From Acaricomes phytoseiuli DSM 14247 (GTDB taxonomy: Bacteria; Actinomycetota; Actinomycetes; Actinomycetales; Micrococcaceae): 64,000 nt of DNA. How positions within the stretch are numbered: position 1 is the first letter of the stretch; each line of letters opens with the position of its first letter. The stretch is taken from assembly GCF_000376245.1 (NCBI RefSeq), contig NZ_AQXM01000058.1:1-64000 (forward strand), in the 5' to 3' direction. This document shows positions 56,346 through 64,000 of this stretch, one piece after another. Position numbers and translations under genes: made by a program. A model generated the notes under the pieces. It did no database searches, was not told where the DNA came from, and worked only from the letters and a program-made list of their open reading frames with translations.

Positions 56346-56402
56346 GGCGCCCTGCTGTTAGCAGCTGAAAGCTGCGATCTCCGGATTTTTCGGAGATTCC
56401 GG

Positions 56403-56555
56403 TATAGTGGATCAGGTCTGTGCCCGGCACAGACGCGATTGCGTTACCAGCTCGTCAGGTGCATTCCTGGCGTTATGAGCGGGTAAGGCGTTCGACGCAA
56501 AGAACCTCCTGTTACGGAAAGACCGTAACCGTTTAGCCCAAAGGAGGTGGGTTCA
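56403..56555 (+). promoter_or_regulatory. rpsF operon promoter and leader
   Basis: A -10 hexamer tatagt (56403-56408) lies about 150 bases before rpsF. The leader ends with hairpin gttacgg-aaaga-ccgtaac (56511-56529), then cgtttagccc, and a strong aaaggaggt ribosome site. In many bacteria the rpsF leader binds the S6:S18 complex through a CCG-containing structure; ccgtaaccgttt could serve as such but this is not shown. Confidence 0.4.
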
Positions 56556-56558
56556 TAG

Positions 56559-56864
56559 ATGCGTCCTTACGAACTGATGGTCCTCATCGACCCCGAGGTC
56601 GACGAGCGTACCGTTGAGCCGTCCCTGCAGAAGTTCCTCACCGTTATCACTAAAGATGGCGGCAGCGTGGATAACGTGAACATGTGGGGCCGTCGCCGTC
56701 TGGCTTATGACATCAAGAAGAAGTCGGAAGCCTTTTATGCCGTGGTGAACTTCACCGCTGAGCCGGCCACTGCTCAGGAACTCGATCGGCAGCTCAATCT
56801 GAACGAGACCGTGCTGCGCACCAAGATCATCCGCCCCGAGGATCAGAAGGTCTCAGCAGAGTAA
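56559..56864 (+). CDS. rpsF: 30S ribosomal protein S6
   Basis: 101 residues. [44 protein letters not shown] and [15 protein letters not shown] are the S6 family signature. Binds 16S rRNA with S18. First gene of rpsF-ssb-rpsR-rplI. Confidence 0.97.
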   Translation: MRPYELMVLIDPEVDERTVEPSLQKFLTVITKDGGSVDNVNMWGRRRLAYDIKKKSEAFYAVVNFTAEPATAQELDRQLNLNETVLRTKIIRPEDQKVSAE

Positions 56865-56921
56865 TCCTCTCTGCTGTTAGATCGGAAGAAACTCCAGGAA
56901 GCTCAAGGAAGTAGGCAGATT

Positions 56922-57470
56922 ATGGCAGGCGAAACCACGCTTACGGTGGTCGGCAATCTGACCAACGATCCGGAACTGCGGTTCACCCCGTCCGGTTCTG
57001 CCGTGGCCAATTTCACGGTTGCCTCCACTCCGCGCACCTTTGATCGCAATACCAATGAGTGGAAGGACGGCGAAACGCTGTTCCTGCGCGCTTCGGTATG
57101 GCGCGAAGCGGCTGAGAACGTTGCCGAATCCCTGACCAAAGGGATGCGGGTCATCGTTTCCGGACGCCTCAAGTCGCGCTCTTATGAGACCAAAGAAGGC
57201 GAACGCCGCACCGTGATGGAGCTGGAGGTCGATGAAATCGGCCCCTCGCTGCGTTATGCCAATGCCAAAGTCAATCGTAACCAGCGCTCCGGCGGCGGTT
57301 ACGGTGGCGGCGGAAATAACAGCGGCTTCGGCAACCAGGGGGGAGGGAACTCCGGTTGGGCCGGTGGCGGAAGCCAGTCCGGGCCCAGCGATGATCCCTG
57401 GTCGGCACCCTCTTCGCAGAACAGTGGGGGCTGGGGAGCCGGTCCGGATTCCTCCGAACCGCCGTTCTGA
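56922..57470 (+). CDS. ssb: Single-stranded DNA-binding protein
   Basis: 182 residues. OB fold (about 1-115, [37 protein letters not shown]), a Gly/Asn-rich linker (about 122-170) and the conserved acidic tip ending SSEPPF that recruits partner proteins. Located between rpsF and rpsR as usual. Confidence 0.96.
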   Translation: MAGETTLTVVGNLTNDPELRFTPSGSAVANFTVASTPRTFDRNTNEWKDGETLFLRASVWREAAENVAESLTKGMRVIVSGRLKSRSYETKEGERRTVMELEVDEIGPSLRYANAKVNRNQRSGGGYGGGGNNSGFGNQGGGNSGWAGGGSQSGPSDDPWSAPSSQNSGGWGAGPDSSEPPF

Positions 57471-57587
57471 TCCGGTTCTGTTCCTGCACCTGTGCGGTCG
57501 CCGGGAACGGAACATCGTTATTCATTCATATTCATACCCATCCCGTGGCGTGAAACCCACGGGCTCCAGCTGATAAGGAGCTCCACG

Positions 57588-57827
57588 ATGGCTAAGGCTG
57601 AGATTCGTAAGCCGAAACCAAAATCCAATCCCTTGAAGGCCGCTGACATTACTGTCGTTGACTACAAGGACGTTGCGCTGCTGCGTAAATTCATCTCCGA
57701 TCGCGGGAAGATCCGCGCCCGTCGCGTGACCGGCGTGACGGTGCAGGAGCAGCGCAAGATCGCCCAGGCGATCAAGAACGCTCGCGAAGTTGCTCTGCTG
57801 CCCTACTCCGGCGCTGGCCGCGGCTAA
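57588..57827 (+). CDS. rpsR: 30S ribosomal protein S18
   Basis: 79 residues, with [28 protein letters not shown] and the [19 protein letters not shown] core. The ATG at 57588 matches the family; the longer frame from 57492 is not homologous. Ribosome site aaggag 8 bases upstream. Confidence 0.97.
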   Translation: MAKAEIRKPKPKSNPLKAADITVVDYKDVALLRKFISDRGKIRARRVTGVTVQEQRKIAQAIKNAREVALLPYSGAGRG

Positions 57828-57850
57828 GCGAAAGCGAAGGAGAGAGAACT

Positions 57851-58303
57851 ATGGCAAAGCTCATTCTGACCCAGGAAGTCACCGGGCTCGGTGCCGCTGG
57901 TGATGTTGTTGAGGTGAAGGACGGCTACGCGCGCAACTACCTGTTGCCGCGTGGCTTCGCCCTGGCCTGGACCAAAGGCGGTGAGAAGCAGGTCGAGTCG
58001 ATTCGTGCTGCACGGACCGCACGGGAGCACGCTTCCGTGGAGGCGGCTCAGGAACAGGCCGAACTGCTGACCAAGAACCCGGTGCGCGTCGAAGTCAAGG
58101 CCGGCGACTCCGGGCGGCTGTTCGGCACGGTGAAGGCCGAAGATGTGGCCGAGGCCGTCTCTGCTGCCGGTCTGGGCAGCATTGATAAGCGCAAAGTCGA
58201 ACTTCCGGCTCATATCAAGAGCGTTGGTAAGTATCAGGCTACGGTGCGGCTGCACGAGGATGTTTCAGTGACTCTTGATCTGGATGTCATCGCTGCTAAA
58301 TAA
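57851..58303 (+). CDS. rplI: 50S ribosomal protein L9
   Basis: 150 residues. [34 protein letters not shown]-terminal domain, long connecting helix with an Arg/Ala-rich segment, and the C-terminal domain ending LDLDVIAAK. Ribosome site aaggagag at 57838-57845. Confidence 0.97.
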   Translation: MAKLILTQEVTGLGAAGDVVEVKDGYARNYLLPRGFALAWTKGGEKQVESIRAARTAREHASVEAAQEQAELLTKNPVRVEVKAGDSGRLFGTVKAEDVAEAVSAAGLGSIDKRKVELPAHIKSVGKYQATVRLHEDVSVTLDLDVIAAK

Positions 58304-58386
58304 CTGCTAGAAAACCTGGATGCGTTGACAGTCGGCGGGCATCGGAAGAGAGCTCTGATACTCCCCTGACGCAGTCACGTAAGCAC

Positions 58387-58428
58387 ACGAGGACCTCGCG
58401 GGTAACCCCGGGGTCCTCGTCGTGTTTT
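58387..58428 (+). terminator. Terminator after rplI
   Basis: Arms acgaggacc (58387-58395) and ggtcctcgt (58412-58420) pair perfectly around a 16-base loop, followed by cgtgtttta. Ends the rpsF-rplI operon before dnaB. Confidence 0.8.
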
Positions 58429-58491
58429 AGGGTTTCCCCTTCCGGATTTTCAGGAGCTCGCGATGCGGGCTGAAAAATCCGTCATGCAACT

Positions 58492-58667
58492 TTATCAACA
58501 TGCAAGTTGTGGATGAAGGTTGTAGATAAAACTTCTTTGCCTCCACAACGTGTTATTAGCGTTTCTGCTGCTCAGATCGATGTTTCCGGGAAAACTTTTT
58601 TGTAATCCACATACTTCTCCCCAGCCTGTGCACATTACCCTGCGGCGCGCTCCACAAGTTATCCACA
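58492..58667. promoter_or_regulatory. DnaA-box-like cluster upstream of dnaB
   Basis: Sites: ttatcaaca (58492-58500), tgtggatga (58508-58516), tgtagataa (58521-58529), taatccaca (58603-58611) and a perfect ttatccaca (58659-58667). They lie in a gene-free 632-base interval between rplI and dnaB (58304-58935), whose other content is the terminator and A/T-rich runs near 58590-58605. Confidence 0.6.
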
Positions 58668-58935
58668 ATGCTGACTTGGTGCCGTGGACGCCAGGGTCTA
58701 CCGTAACGGAGTACCCCCGCTACCCAGTGTGCTGCTCCCGCTGTACTCAGATGCTCAGGGTTGCTGAGTGGCCCTGAATAACTTAGGCCTCAGTGAACGC
58801 AGGCGATTCTGTCAGTGCTCTGCAGTATCAAGGGATGGTGCAGGTAGTAGGTGTGCAGGATGTAAACTGGTCGAGCTGAAGGGGCGTGGGGCGTTGTCGC
58901 TGACGGACGCAGGATCATCGAAAGAGGCGATGAGC

Positions 58936-60270
58936 ATGGAAGCTGCTCGTACACCGCCTCAGGATGTCGTGGCAGAGCAGAGCGTGCTCGGTGGCATGCT
59001 CCTTTCCAAAGATGCTATTGCCGATGTCGTCGAGGTGCTGCGAGGCCAGGACTTCTACCGTCCGGCACACGAGAACATCTACGAGGCGATCATCGACCTC
59101 TACGGCCGGGGCGAGCCGGCGGACGCGGTGACGGTCTCCGATGAACTGACGAAGCGCGGTGAGATCAGCAGGATCGGCGGCCCGGCGTATCTGCACCAAC
59201 TCATCCAGTCGGTTCCCACCGCGGCCAATGCCAGCTTTTACGCCCATATCGTCTCCGAGCGGGCAGTGCTGCGGCGGCTGGTGACCGCCGGAACAAAGAT
59301 CGTCCAACTCGGCTACGGCAATGACGGCGAGATCGAGGACATCGTCAATGCCGCCCAAGCGGAAGTCTTCGCGGTCGCTGAGCGGCGATCGACAGAAGAT
59401 TATCTGCCCCTGAGCGAAGTGATGCCCGCTGCTGTGGACGAGATCGAGGCCGCCGGTCATCGTGGCGAGGGGATGGTGGGTGTGCCCACCGGCTTCTACG
59501 ATTTGGATGATCTGACGCATGGCCTGCACCCGGGCCAGATGATCGTGGTTGCAGCCCGCCCGGCCGTCGGCAAATCCACCTTCGCCCTGGACATCGCTCG
59601 ATCCGCGGCGATCAAGAACAAGATGTCGACGGTCTTCTTCTCCCTGGAAATGAGCCGTACCGAGATCGCGATGCGGCTCATGAGCGCCGAAGCCACCATC
59701 CAGCTTCAGGATCTGCGCAAGGGAACGGTCAAAGACGAGCAGTGGACCAAGATCGCCAAGGTGATGGGCCCGCTCAACGAGGCCCCGCTGTTCATCGATG
59801 ACAGCCCGAATATGTCGCTTATGGAGATCCGGGCCAAATGCCGCCGGCTCAAGCAGCAGCACGATTTGAAGCTCGTGGTCCTGGACTACCTGCAGCTGAT
59901 GTCCTCCGGTAAGCGCGTGGAGTCCCGGCAGCAGGAAGTCTCCGAGTTCTCACGGGCCCTGAAGCTGCTGGCCAAAGAACTGGGTCTTCCGGTGATCGCG
60001 CTTTCCCAGCTCAACCGCGGTTCCGAGCAGCGCACCGATAAGAAGCCGATGATCTCGGATCTGCGCGAATCAGGAGCCATCGAGCAGGACGCCGATATGG
60101 TGATCCTGCTGCACCGCGAGGATATCTATGACAAGGAATCCTCCCGCGCCGGCGAAGCGGATGTGATCGTGGCCAAGCATCGTAACGGGCCGACCCGGAA
60201 TATCGTGGTCGGCTTCCAGGGCCACTACTCGCGATTTTCCAATATGGCACCAGAATCCGGTGGCTACTAA
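58936..60270 (+). CDS. dnaB: Replicative DNA helicase DnaB
   Basis: 444 residues. N-terminal collar domain (PPQDVVAEQSVLGGMLLSKDAIADVVEVL), then RecA-like motor with Walker A RPAVGKSTFALD, the RMSAEA-like segment LMSAEATIQLQDLRKG, and the arginine-finger and loop motifs VVLDYLQLM and LSQLNRGSE. No intein. ATG at 58936 has agagg 8 bases upstream; an ATG at 58930 has the same site only 2 bases away. The frame extends 54 codons further without homology. Confidence 0.94.
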   Translation: MEAARTPPQDVVAEQSVLGGMLLSKDAIADVVEVLRGQDFYRPAHENIYEAIIDLYGRGEPADAVTVSDELTKRGEISRIGGPAYLHQLIQSVPTAANASFYAHIVSERAVLRRLVTAGTKIVQLGYGNDGEIEDIVNAAQAEVFAVAERRSTEDYLPLSEVMPAAVDEIEAAGHRGEGMVGVPTGFYDLDDLTHGLHPGQMIVVAARPAVGKSTFALDIARSAAIKNKMSTVFFSLEMSRTEIAMRLMSAEATIQLQDLRKGTVKDEQWTKIAKVMGPLNEAPLFIDDSPNMSLMEIRAKCRRLKQQHDLKLVVLDYLQLMSSGKRVESRQQEVSEFSRALKLLAKELGLPVIALSQLNRGSEQRTDKKPMISDLRESGAIEQDADMVILLHREDIYDKESSRAGEADVIVAKHRNGPTRNIVVGFQGHYSRFSNMAPESGGY

Positions 60271-61648
60271 CCCGGTATCTGCTGAGCCCCCCGCACCTCG
60301 GAGGGGACTCAACCGGCAGATCACCCGGCTAGCGATTCCTGCCTTCGGCACGCTGATCGCCGAGCCGCTATTCCTGATCGCCGATACCGCGATCGTCGGC
60401 TATCTGGGAGTCTTAGAGCTGGCCGGTGTGGGGCTGGCGGCCACCCTTCTGCAGACGGCAGTCGGGCTCATGGTCTTCCTGGCGTATTCGACCACCGCGG
60501 CGGTAGCCCGATTGCTCGGTGCCGGCCGGCATGCCGCTGCTATTGCGGCAGGGCGCGACGGCATCTGGCTCGGCGCTGCTTGGGGGATCGCACTGGCGAT
60601 CAGCGGCTGGTTCGCCACGGAGCCGCTGCTTCGGCTGCTGGGTGCCTCCGATGCGGTCCTGGGGCACGCTACGACGTATCTCCAGATCTCTTTGCTCGGA
60701 CTGCCCGCAATGCTCTTGGTCTTCGCCGCAACCGGCTTGCTCAGGGGGCTTCAGGACACCCGGACGCCGCTTTTCATCGCGGTGATCGGGTTCACGCTCA
60801 ATGCCGGCTTGAACTGGGTTCTGGTCTACCCGGCCGGTCTGGGCGTGGCCGGATCCGCCCTGGGCACGATAGCGGTGCAGTGGCTCATGGCAGCGGCCTA
60901 TTTCTTCATCGTGCTTCGGGGGCTACGCGCGCAGGGCCTTGCGCTTGCTCCGTCTTGGCGCGGCCTGCGGGCCTTGTCCTCAGCCGGTGGCTGGCTGCTC
61001 CTGCGCACGGCCACTTTGCGCGCCGCGATTCTGCTCACGATCCTGGTGGCGACCGCTCAAGGGCCGATCAACCTCGCGGCTCATCACATCACCATGACAC
61101 TGTTCACGCTTCTGGCCTTCGCCCTGGATGCTATCGCCATCGCTGCGCAGGCGCTCATCGGCAAAGAGCTGGGCGCCGCCCGGGTGGAGCAGGTGGCCGA
61201 ACTCACCCGCAGAATGCTCCTGTGGGGCTTCGGCTTCGGCATCGTCACCGGCGCACTGATGCTCCTGGCCTCACCGTGGCTGGGCTGGTTGTTCTCCCCG
61301 GATCCGCAGGTCCACGCCGCGCTTTCCGGAGCCCTTCTCGGCCTCGCCCTGGGCCAACCCCTAGCCGGCCTGGTTTTCGTTCTTGACGGCGTGCTGATCG
61401 GTGCCGGGGACAGTCGCTACCTGGCTCTGGCCGGTGTGCTGTGCCTGCTCGCCTATCTTCCGCTGCTGTTCTGGGTCGCCGCGACCACGGGCGCTCAGAG
61501 CGGCCTCGAACCGGCTCAAGCCCTCGGCTGGCTCTGGCTGGCCTTCGGCGTGGGGTATATGCTGGCCCGCGCGATCACTCTGGGAGTGCGCATCCGGGGG
61601 ACTGCCTGGCAGCGCACCGGTGCTGGGCTACCAGGGGAAGAATTCTGA
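60260..61648 (+). CDS. MATE family efflux transporter (DinF-type)
   Basis: 462 residues, 12 membrane helices. RQITRLAIPAFGTLIAEPLFLIADTAIVGYLG and a second repeat (AHHITMTLFTLLAFALDAIAIAAQALIGKELG) mark the DinF subfamily of MATE antiporters. Exports cationic or organic compounds by Na+ or H+ exchange; substrate unknown. GTG start at 60260 overlaps the dnaB stop. Confidence 0.92.
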   Translation: MATNPVSAEPPAPRRGLNRQITRLAIPAFGTLIAEPLFLIADTAIVGYLGVLELAGVGLAATLLQTAVGLMVFLAYSTTAAVARLLGAGRHAAAIAAGRDGIWLGAAWGIALAISGWFATEPLLRLLGASDAVLGHATTYLQISLLGLPAMLLVFAATGLLRGLQDTRTPLFIAVIGFTLNAGLNWVLVYPAGLGVAGSALGTIAVQWLMAAAYFFIVLRGLRAQGLALAPSWRGLRALSSAGGWLLLRTATLRAAILLTILVATAQGPINLAAHHITMTLFTLLAFALDAIAIAAQALIGKELGAARVEQVAELTRRMLLWGFGFGIVTGALMLLASPWLGWLFSPDPQVHAALSGALLGLALGQPLAGLVFVLDGVLIGAGDSRYLALAGVLCLLAYLPLLFWVAATTGAQSGLEPAQALGWLWLAFGVGYMLARAITLGVRIRGTAWQRTGAGLPGEEF

Positions 61649-61663
61649 GGAACTCTTATTAGA

Positions 61664-62248
61664 ATGTCTCGGGTGATACTTAAACCGGAGCCGGGCTTGT
61701 GGAAACCGCTCATGCTGCGCGCTCTACTGTCATTGGCATTCGCTCTGTTGACTGTTTTCTGGCCAGATCTGCCGGAAGCCTGGCGGTCCTGGGCTACCGC
61801 AGCCTATCTGATTCTGACCGCGGTCTCCCTGGCGATGCTGCTCAGCGTGGTCGACAACAGCGTTGCCGGGGTGCGGGTCTGCCTTCGTGCGGAAGCGGCC
61901 GTCTTGGCCTTCAGCGGAGTGCTCGTGCTGTTCTTCCAGGATCTCGGAGCCTACCTGGGTATTGTCGCGGCGGCGTTGCTGATCAGCGGGATTATCGAAG
62001 TGCAGCTGGGTTTGCGTCATCGGAAGCGCATCGTCCTGGGCGGGGACTGGATCCTCACCGGAGCCGTGGCTGCGGCGGCTGGGCTTCTGCTGCCCTGGAT
62101 CGGACAGGCGGCCTACCGGGCCCCGGCCGGTGTCGTTGGTGGTGCCGCAGCGATCATCGGGGTCACTTTGCTGCTGGCCGCCCTGAGCTATCGGCATGAC
62201 GCTGCTGCAGCAGAACGTGAAAAGAATCCTCTACCACGCGTAGAATAG
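61664..62248 (+). CDS. DUF308 (HdeD-like) membrane protein
   Basis: 194 residues, six membrane helices. The LRALLSLAFALLTVFWPDL start, LLISGIIEVQLGLRHR and GDWILTGAVAAAAGLLL are typical of the HdeD/DUF308 fold. Function unknown, tied to acid stress only in enterobacteria. Starts 15 bases after the MATE gene. Confidence 0.8.
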   Translation: MSRVILKPEPGLWKPLMLRALLSLAFALLTVFWPDLPEAWRSWATAAYLILTAVSLAMLLSVVDNSVAGVRVCLRAEAAVLAFSGVLVLFFQDLGAYLGIVAAALLISGIIEVQLGLRHRKRIVLGGDWILTGAVAAAAGLLLPWIGQAAYRAPAGVVGGAAAIIGVTLLLAALSYRHDAAAAEREKNPLPRVE

Positions 62249-62344
62249 ATCGGGACGCTGCCCGGCGTCGCAGGGCAGCAAACAGCTGACCACCATGACA
62301 TTTACTGATGATAGTACTGATCGCCGCGTTTCGAAGGAGTACCC

Positions 62345-62773
62345 GTGACCGATCCCGATCGCAGTTCAAAGCTGCGCCATTCGGTCAAAGCACCCCTGAT
62401 TTTTTCGGCGGTGCTGGGAGTCATCGCTGCGGTGATCACGACGTTCGCCGCGACCGGAGGGCTCGGCCGCGAGGCGAGCACGGGCGCGGTGCGGCTGATC
62501 CGTTTCGATCTCGGCCTCATCGCTTTCGGCATCACTTTCATCGCCTCCCTTGTGGTCTGCGCGATGCTTTTCATGAGCTACAAAGAAAACGCCGATTACC
62601 TGGGCCAGGGCTCCGGTGTGAACCTGCGCTCTGAAGACCGCCTGCGAGAGCGCATCGCCAAGGCTCAGCAGCCGGAAGAAGGAGCCGAAGCCGAACAGCA
62701 AGATGCTGAGGATGCTGAGCGGGCCACGGCAGAAGACGATGAATCCGGACCCGGCGCATCGCCTGAGCGCTGA
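62345..62773 (+). CDS. Small membrane protein, actinobacterial conserved hypothetical
   Basis: 142 residues with two membrane helices (about 16-38 and 57-78) and a long acidic C-terminal tail (RLRERIAKAQQPEEGAE). GTG at 62345 follows gaaggag (62332-62338). Family not recognised. Last gene before the convergent kinase. Confidence 0.75.
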   Translation: MTDPDRSSKLRHSVKAPLIFSAVLGVIAAVITTFAATGGLGREASTGAVRLIRFDLGLIAFGITFIASLVVCAMLFMSYKENADYLGQGSGVNLRSEDRLRERIAKAQQPEEGAEAEQQDAEDAERATAEDDESGPGASPER

Positions 62774-62804
62774 TCTCGGTTCTGAAGTCCGGGAAGTCTG
62801 GGAA

Positions 62805-63806
62805 TCAGAGCTTCTTCAGGGAATCGGTGATCCGGTTCAGGATCTGCTCGTCCACTGAGATCCCGGCCTGTCGCAGAACCATCGAGGCCGCCCCCGCTAA
62901 ACCATTGTGGACGCGGATCACGGGCGTAGTAGCCGGCATCGCTTCGAGCAGGGAACTGAGCAGCGATGACTCTGCGTTTAGGATGCTGCCGCCGAGCACC
63001 ACCGGGGATTTCTCATCATCGCCAGGCCGAACTGCGCTGAGTGTTTGGAGCAGTAGTTGCCCGGCCTCTGCCAGTAAGGTCGTGGCGACTCGATCCCCGG
63101 CCCTGGCAGTGGTGAAAACAGCGGGTGCCAGCTGTGCCAGCTCCACGGGTTGGATCGCGTAGGCGGCGGCTAGGAGTTCCTGCAATGCCGCCGGTCGCGA
63201 ATCGCTCGAGGCCCGCGTCAGGGGCACTGATATCAGACCGAAATGCTCGAGCACCGCGGTGGTCAGCGCGGTAACGCGATGGCCTCCGTCGAGATCCGCC
63301 GCGGCGGCTCGTACTGCCTCCCGGCCGAGCCAGAATCCGGAACCGTGATCCCCCAGGAGCCAGCCGAGCCCATCGCTGGCCCGGTGCAGCGCGCCTCCAT
63401 CGATGGAAGCGGCGACAGCGCCGGTGCCAACAGCAAGCGCATAACCGTGAAGTTGACAAGTTCCAGAGAAATAAGTTGCTAAAAGATCAGATTCGATCAT
63501 CGGTTTGAGCTGAAGTCCGAGCCCGAGCAACCTTGCGGAGAGCTGTTCCGGGAAATCCCCGGTACTGTGCCGGGTGGAGCCACCAGCCATGGCGATCAGC
63601 AGCCCGGCGATTTCCGGACTGTCCGGTTCTGCTGCATGCAGTGCGTAGCGGATAGCTTCGTAATGACCGTGACTTGCCTTTTCTGCCCCTGAAGAAACTG
63701 GGTTTCCGGGCCCGGCGCGGCCTGTCCCCCAGCAGGTCCCACGATGATCGACGAGTGTGGCCCGCGTTGAACTGCCGCCGGCGTCGATGGCAAGAAAGAA
63801 AGGCAT
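62805..63806 (-). CDS. N-acetylglucosamine kinase-like ATPase (BadF/BadG family)
   Basis: 333 residues. ASKHA fold: phosphate-1 motif FLAIDAGGSSTRATLVD, AVGTGAVAASIDGG and LGDHGSGFWLGREA, adenosine-binding-like VVLGGSIL. Members phosphorylate N-acetylglucosamine or glucosamine; the BadF-type reductase activators are the alternative, but no Fe-S Cys pair is seen. ATG at 63806. Divergent from the next gene. Confidence 0.85.
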   Translation of the reverse strand: MPFFLAIDAGGSSTRATLVDHRGTCWGTGRAGPGNPVSSGAEKASHGHYEAIRYALHAAEPDSPEIAGLLIAMAGGSTRHSTGDFPEQLSARLLGLGLQLKPMIESDLLATYFSGTCQLHGYALAVGTGAVAASIDGGALHRASDGLGWLLGDHGSGFWLGREAVRAAAADLDGGHRVTALTTAVLEHFGLISVPLTRASSDSRPAALQELLAAAYAIQPVELAQLAPAVFTTARAGDRVATTLLAEAGQLLLQTLSAVRPGDDEKSPVVLGGSILNAESSLLSSLLEAMPATTPVIRVHNGLAGAASMVLRQAGISVDEQILNRITDSLKKL

Positions 63807-63834
63807 CGCTGCTCGCCCTTTCTCCGAATGTTAC

Positions 63835-63863
63835 TTGACACACACTAGCCTATGAGAATATTT
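63835..63863 (+). promoter_or_regulatory. Promoter of the right-edge gene
   Basis: A consensus -35 ttgaca (63835-63840) and a -10 aatatt or atattt (63857-63863) at 16-17 bases precede the GTG at 63902 by about 40 bases. The interval is A/T-rich unlike its surroundings. Confidence 0.6.
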
Positions 63864-63901
63864 TTCCAGTGTTAGCCATATGTAAGAAATGGATTTTCAC
63901 T

Positions 63902-64000
63902 GTGGAAAAAGCTGTCAGTGCCCTCAATAGTGCACCCAGGAGTTCGGCTAGTGCTTCAGCTAGCAGTGCTTACTATGCACCGGAGTCGGTTGCGGGTGTG
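63902..64000 (+). CDS. Unidentified gene, 5' end only
   Basis: GTG at 63902 opens a frame to the window edge: VEKAVSALNSAPRSSASASA, then SSAYYAPESVAGV. A Ser/Ala-rich N-terminus, with no strong ribosome site. Divergent from the kinase, with which it may share control. Only 33 codons are visible, so the product cannot be named. Confidence 0.55.
   Translation, partial: MEKAVSALNSAPRSSASASASSAYYAPESVAGV

Noticed and set aside
58768-58935. Extended N-terminus for DnaB, or an upstream small ORF
   Set aside because: The extra codons have no similarity to DnaB, and the ribosome site is at 58923-58927.

Overview
This window is the replication-origin region of an actinobacterial chromosome, most likely a member of the Micrococcaceae (Arthrobacter/Renibacterium/Psychromicrobium-like). 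The evidence is the gene order rpmH-dnaA-dnaN-gnd-recF-dciA-gyrB-gyrA-DUF3566-tRNA-Ile-DLW39-tRNA-Ala, the FHA/PP2C/RodA/PBP/PknA/PknB cluster, crgA with a class E sortase, and a C50 carotenoid operon of the corynebacterial/Arthrobacter type. The genus is an inference from gene order and protein style; no database search was possible.

Layout. 1-430: the end of an IS3-type transposase, its probable terminal repeat and a coding remnant. 435-517: tRNA-Leu with a 25-bp perfect palindrome beside it. 744-10416 (+): fhaA-fhaB-pstP-rodA-pbpA-pknA-pknB, the Ser/Thr kinase and peptidoglycan-elongation cluster. 10458-12652: trpG, a small membrane protein and a class E sortase (-), then crgA (+). 12673-17769 (-): the fully overlapping operon crtE-B-I-Ye-Yf-Eb. 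18017-19439 (-): rhomboid protease and cyclophilin. 19587-22441: an Ala/Lys-rich helical protein, a glycosyltransferase and an SDR epimerase. 22567-34371 (-): the origin-proximal core operon back to dnaA. oriC is probably between dnaN and dnaA. 34741-40120 (+): rpmH-rnpA-yidD-yidC-khpB-rsmG-parA-parB, with three parS sites. 40201-45665 (-): trxA, trxB, a fused MurJ and a NUDIX hydrolase. 45706-55 kb (+): pcnA, a histidine phosphatase, two small ORFs, a polytopic DUF2029-like protein, a twice-frameshifted MFS transporter, a PAP2-DAG kinase fusion, an ABC exporter and an M18 aminopeptidase. 56.5-60.3 kb (+): rpsF-ssb-rpsR-rplI-dnaB. The window ends with a MATE exporter, two small membrane proteins and a GlcNAc-kinase-like gene (-), divergent from an incomplete ORF.

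How the genes fit together. Most of the window is core replication, segregation and envelope growth. DnaA/DnaN/Gyr/RecF/DciA/DnaB/SSB serve initiation and elongation. ParA, ParB and parS serve segregation. RpmH/RnpA/YidD/YidC/KhpB serve ribosomal protein, tRNA and membrane-protein maturation. The kinase cluster, CrgA and MurJ belong to one cell-wall control circuit. In mycobacteria PknB phosphorylates the pseudokinase part of MurJ, which is then bound by FhaA; here the pseudokinase part is much reduced.

The points most worth following are: a parS site at the exact centre of a 48-nt perfect palindrome between convergent parB and trxA; DnaA-box clusters outside oriC, upstream of dnaB and of the carotenoid operon; a small ORF whose ideal Shine-Dalgarno is locked in a hairpin; and loss of the genes usually found around murJ. 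I saw no clearly new multigene defence or biosynthetic system.
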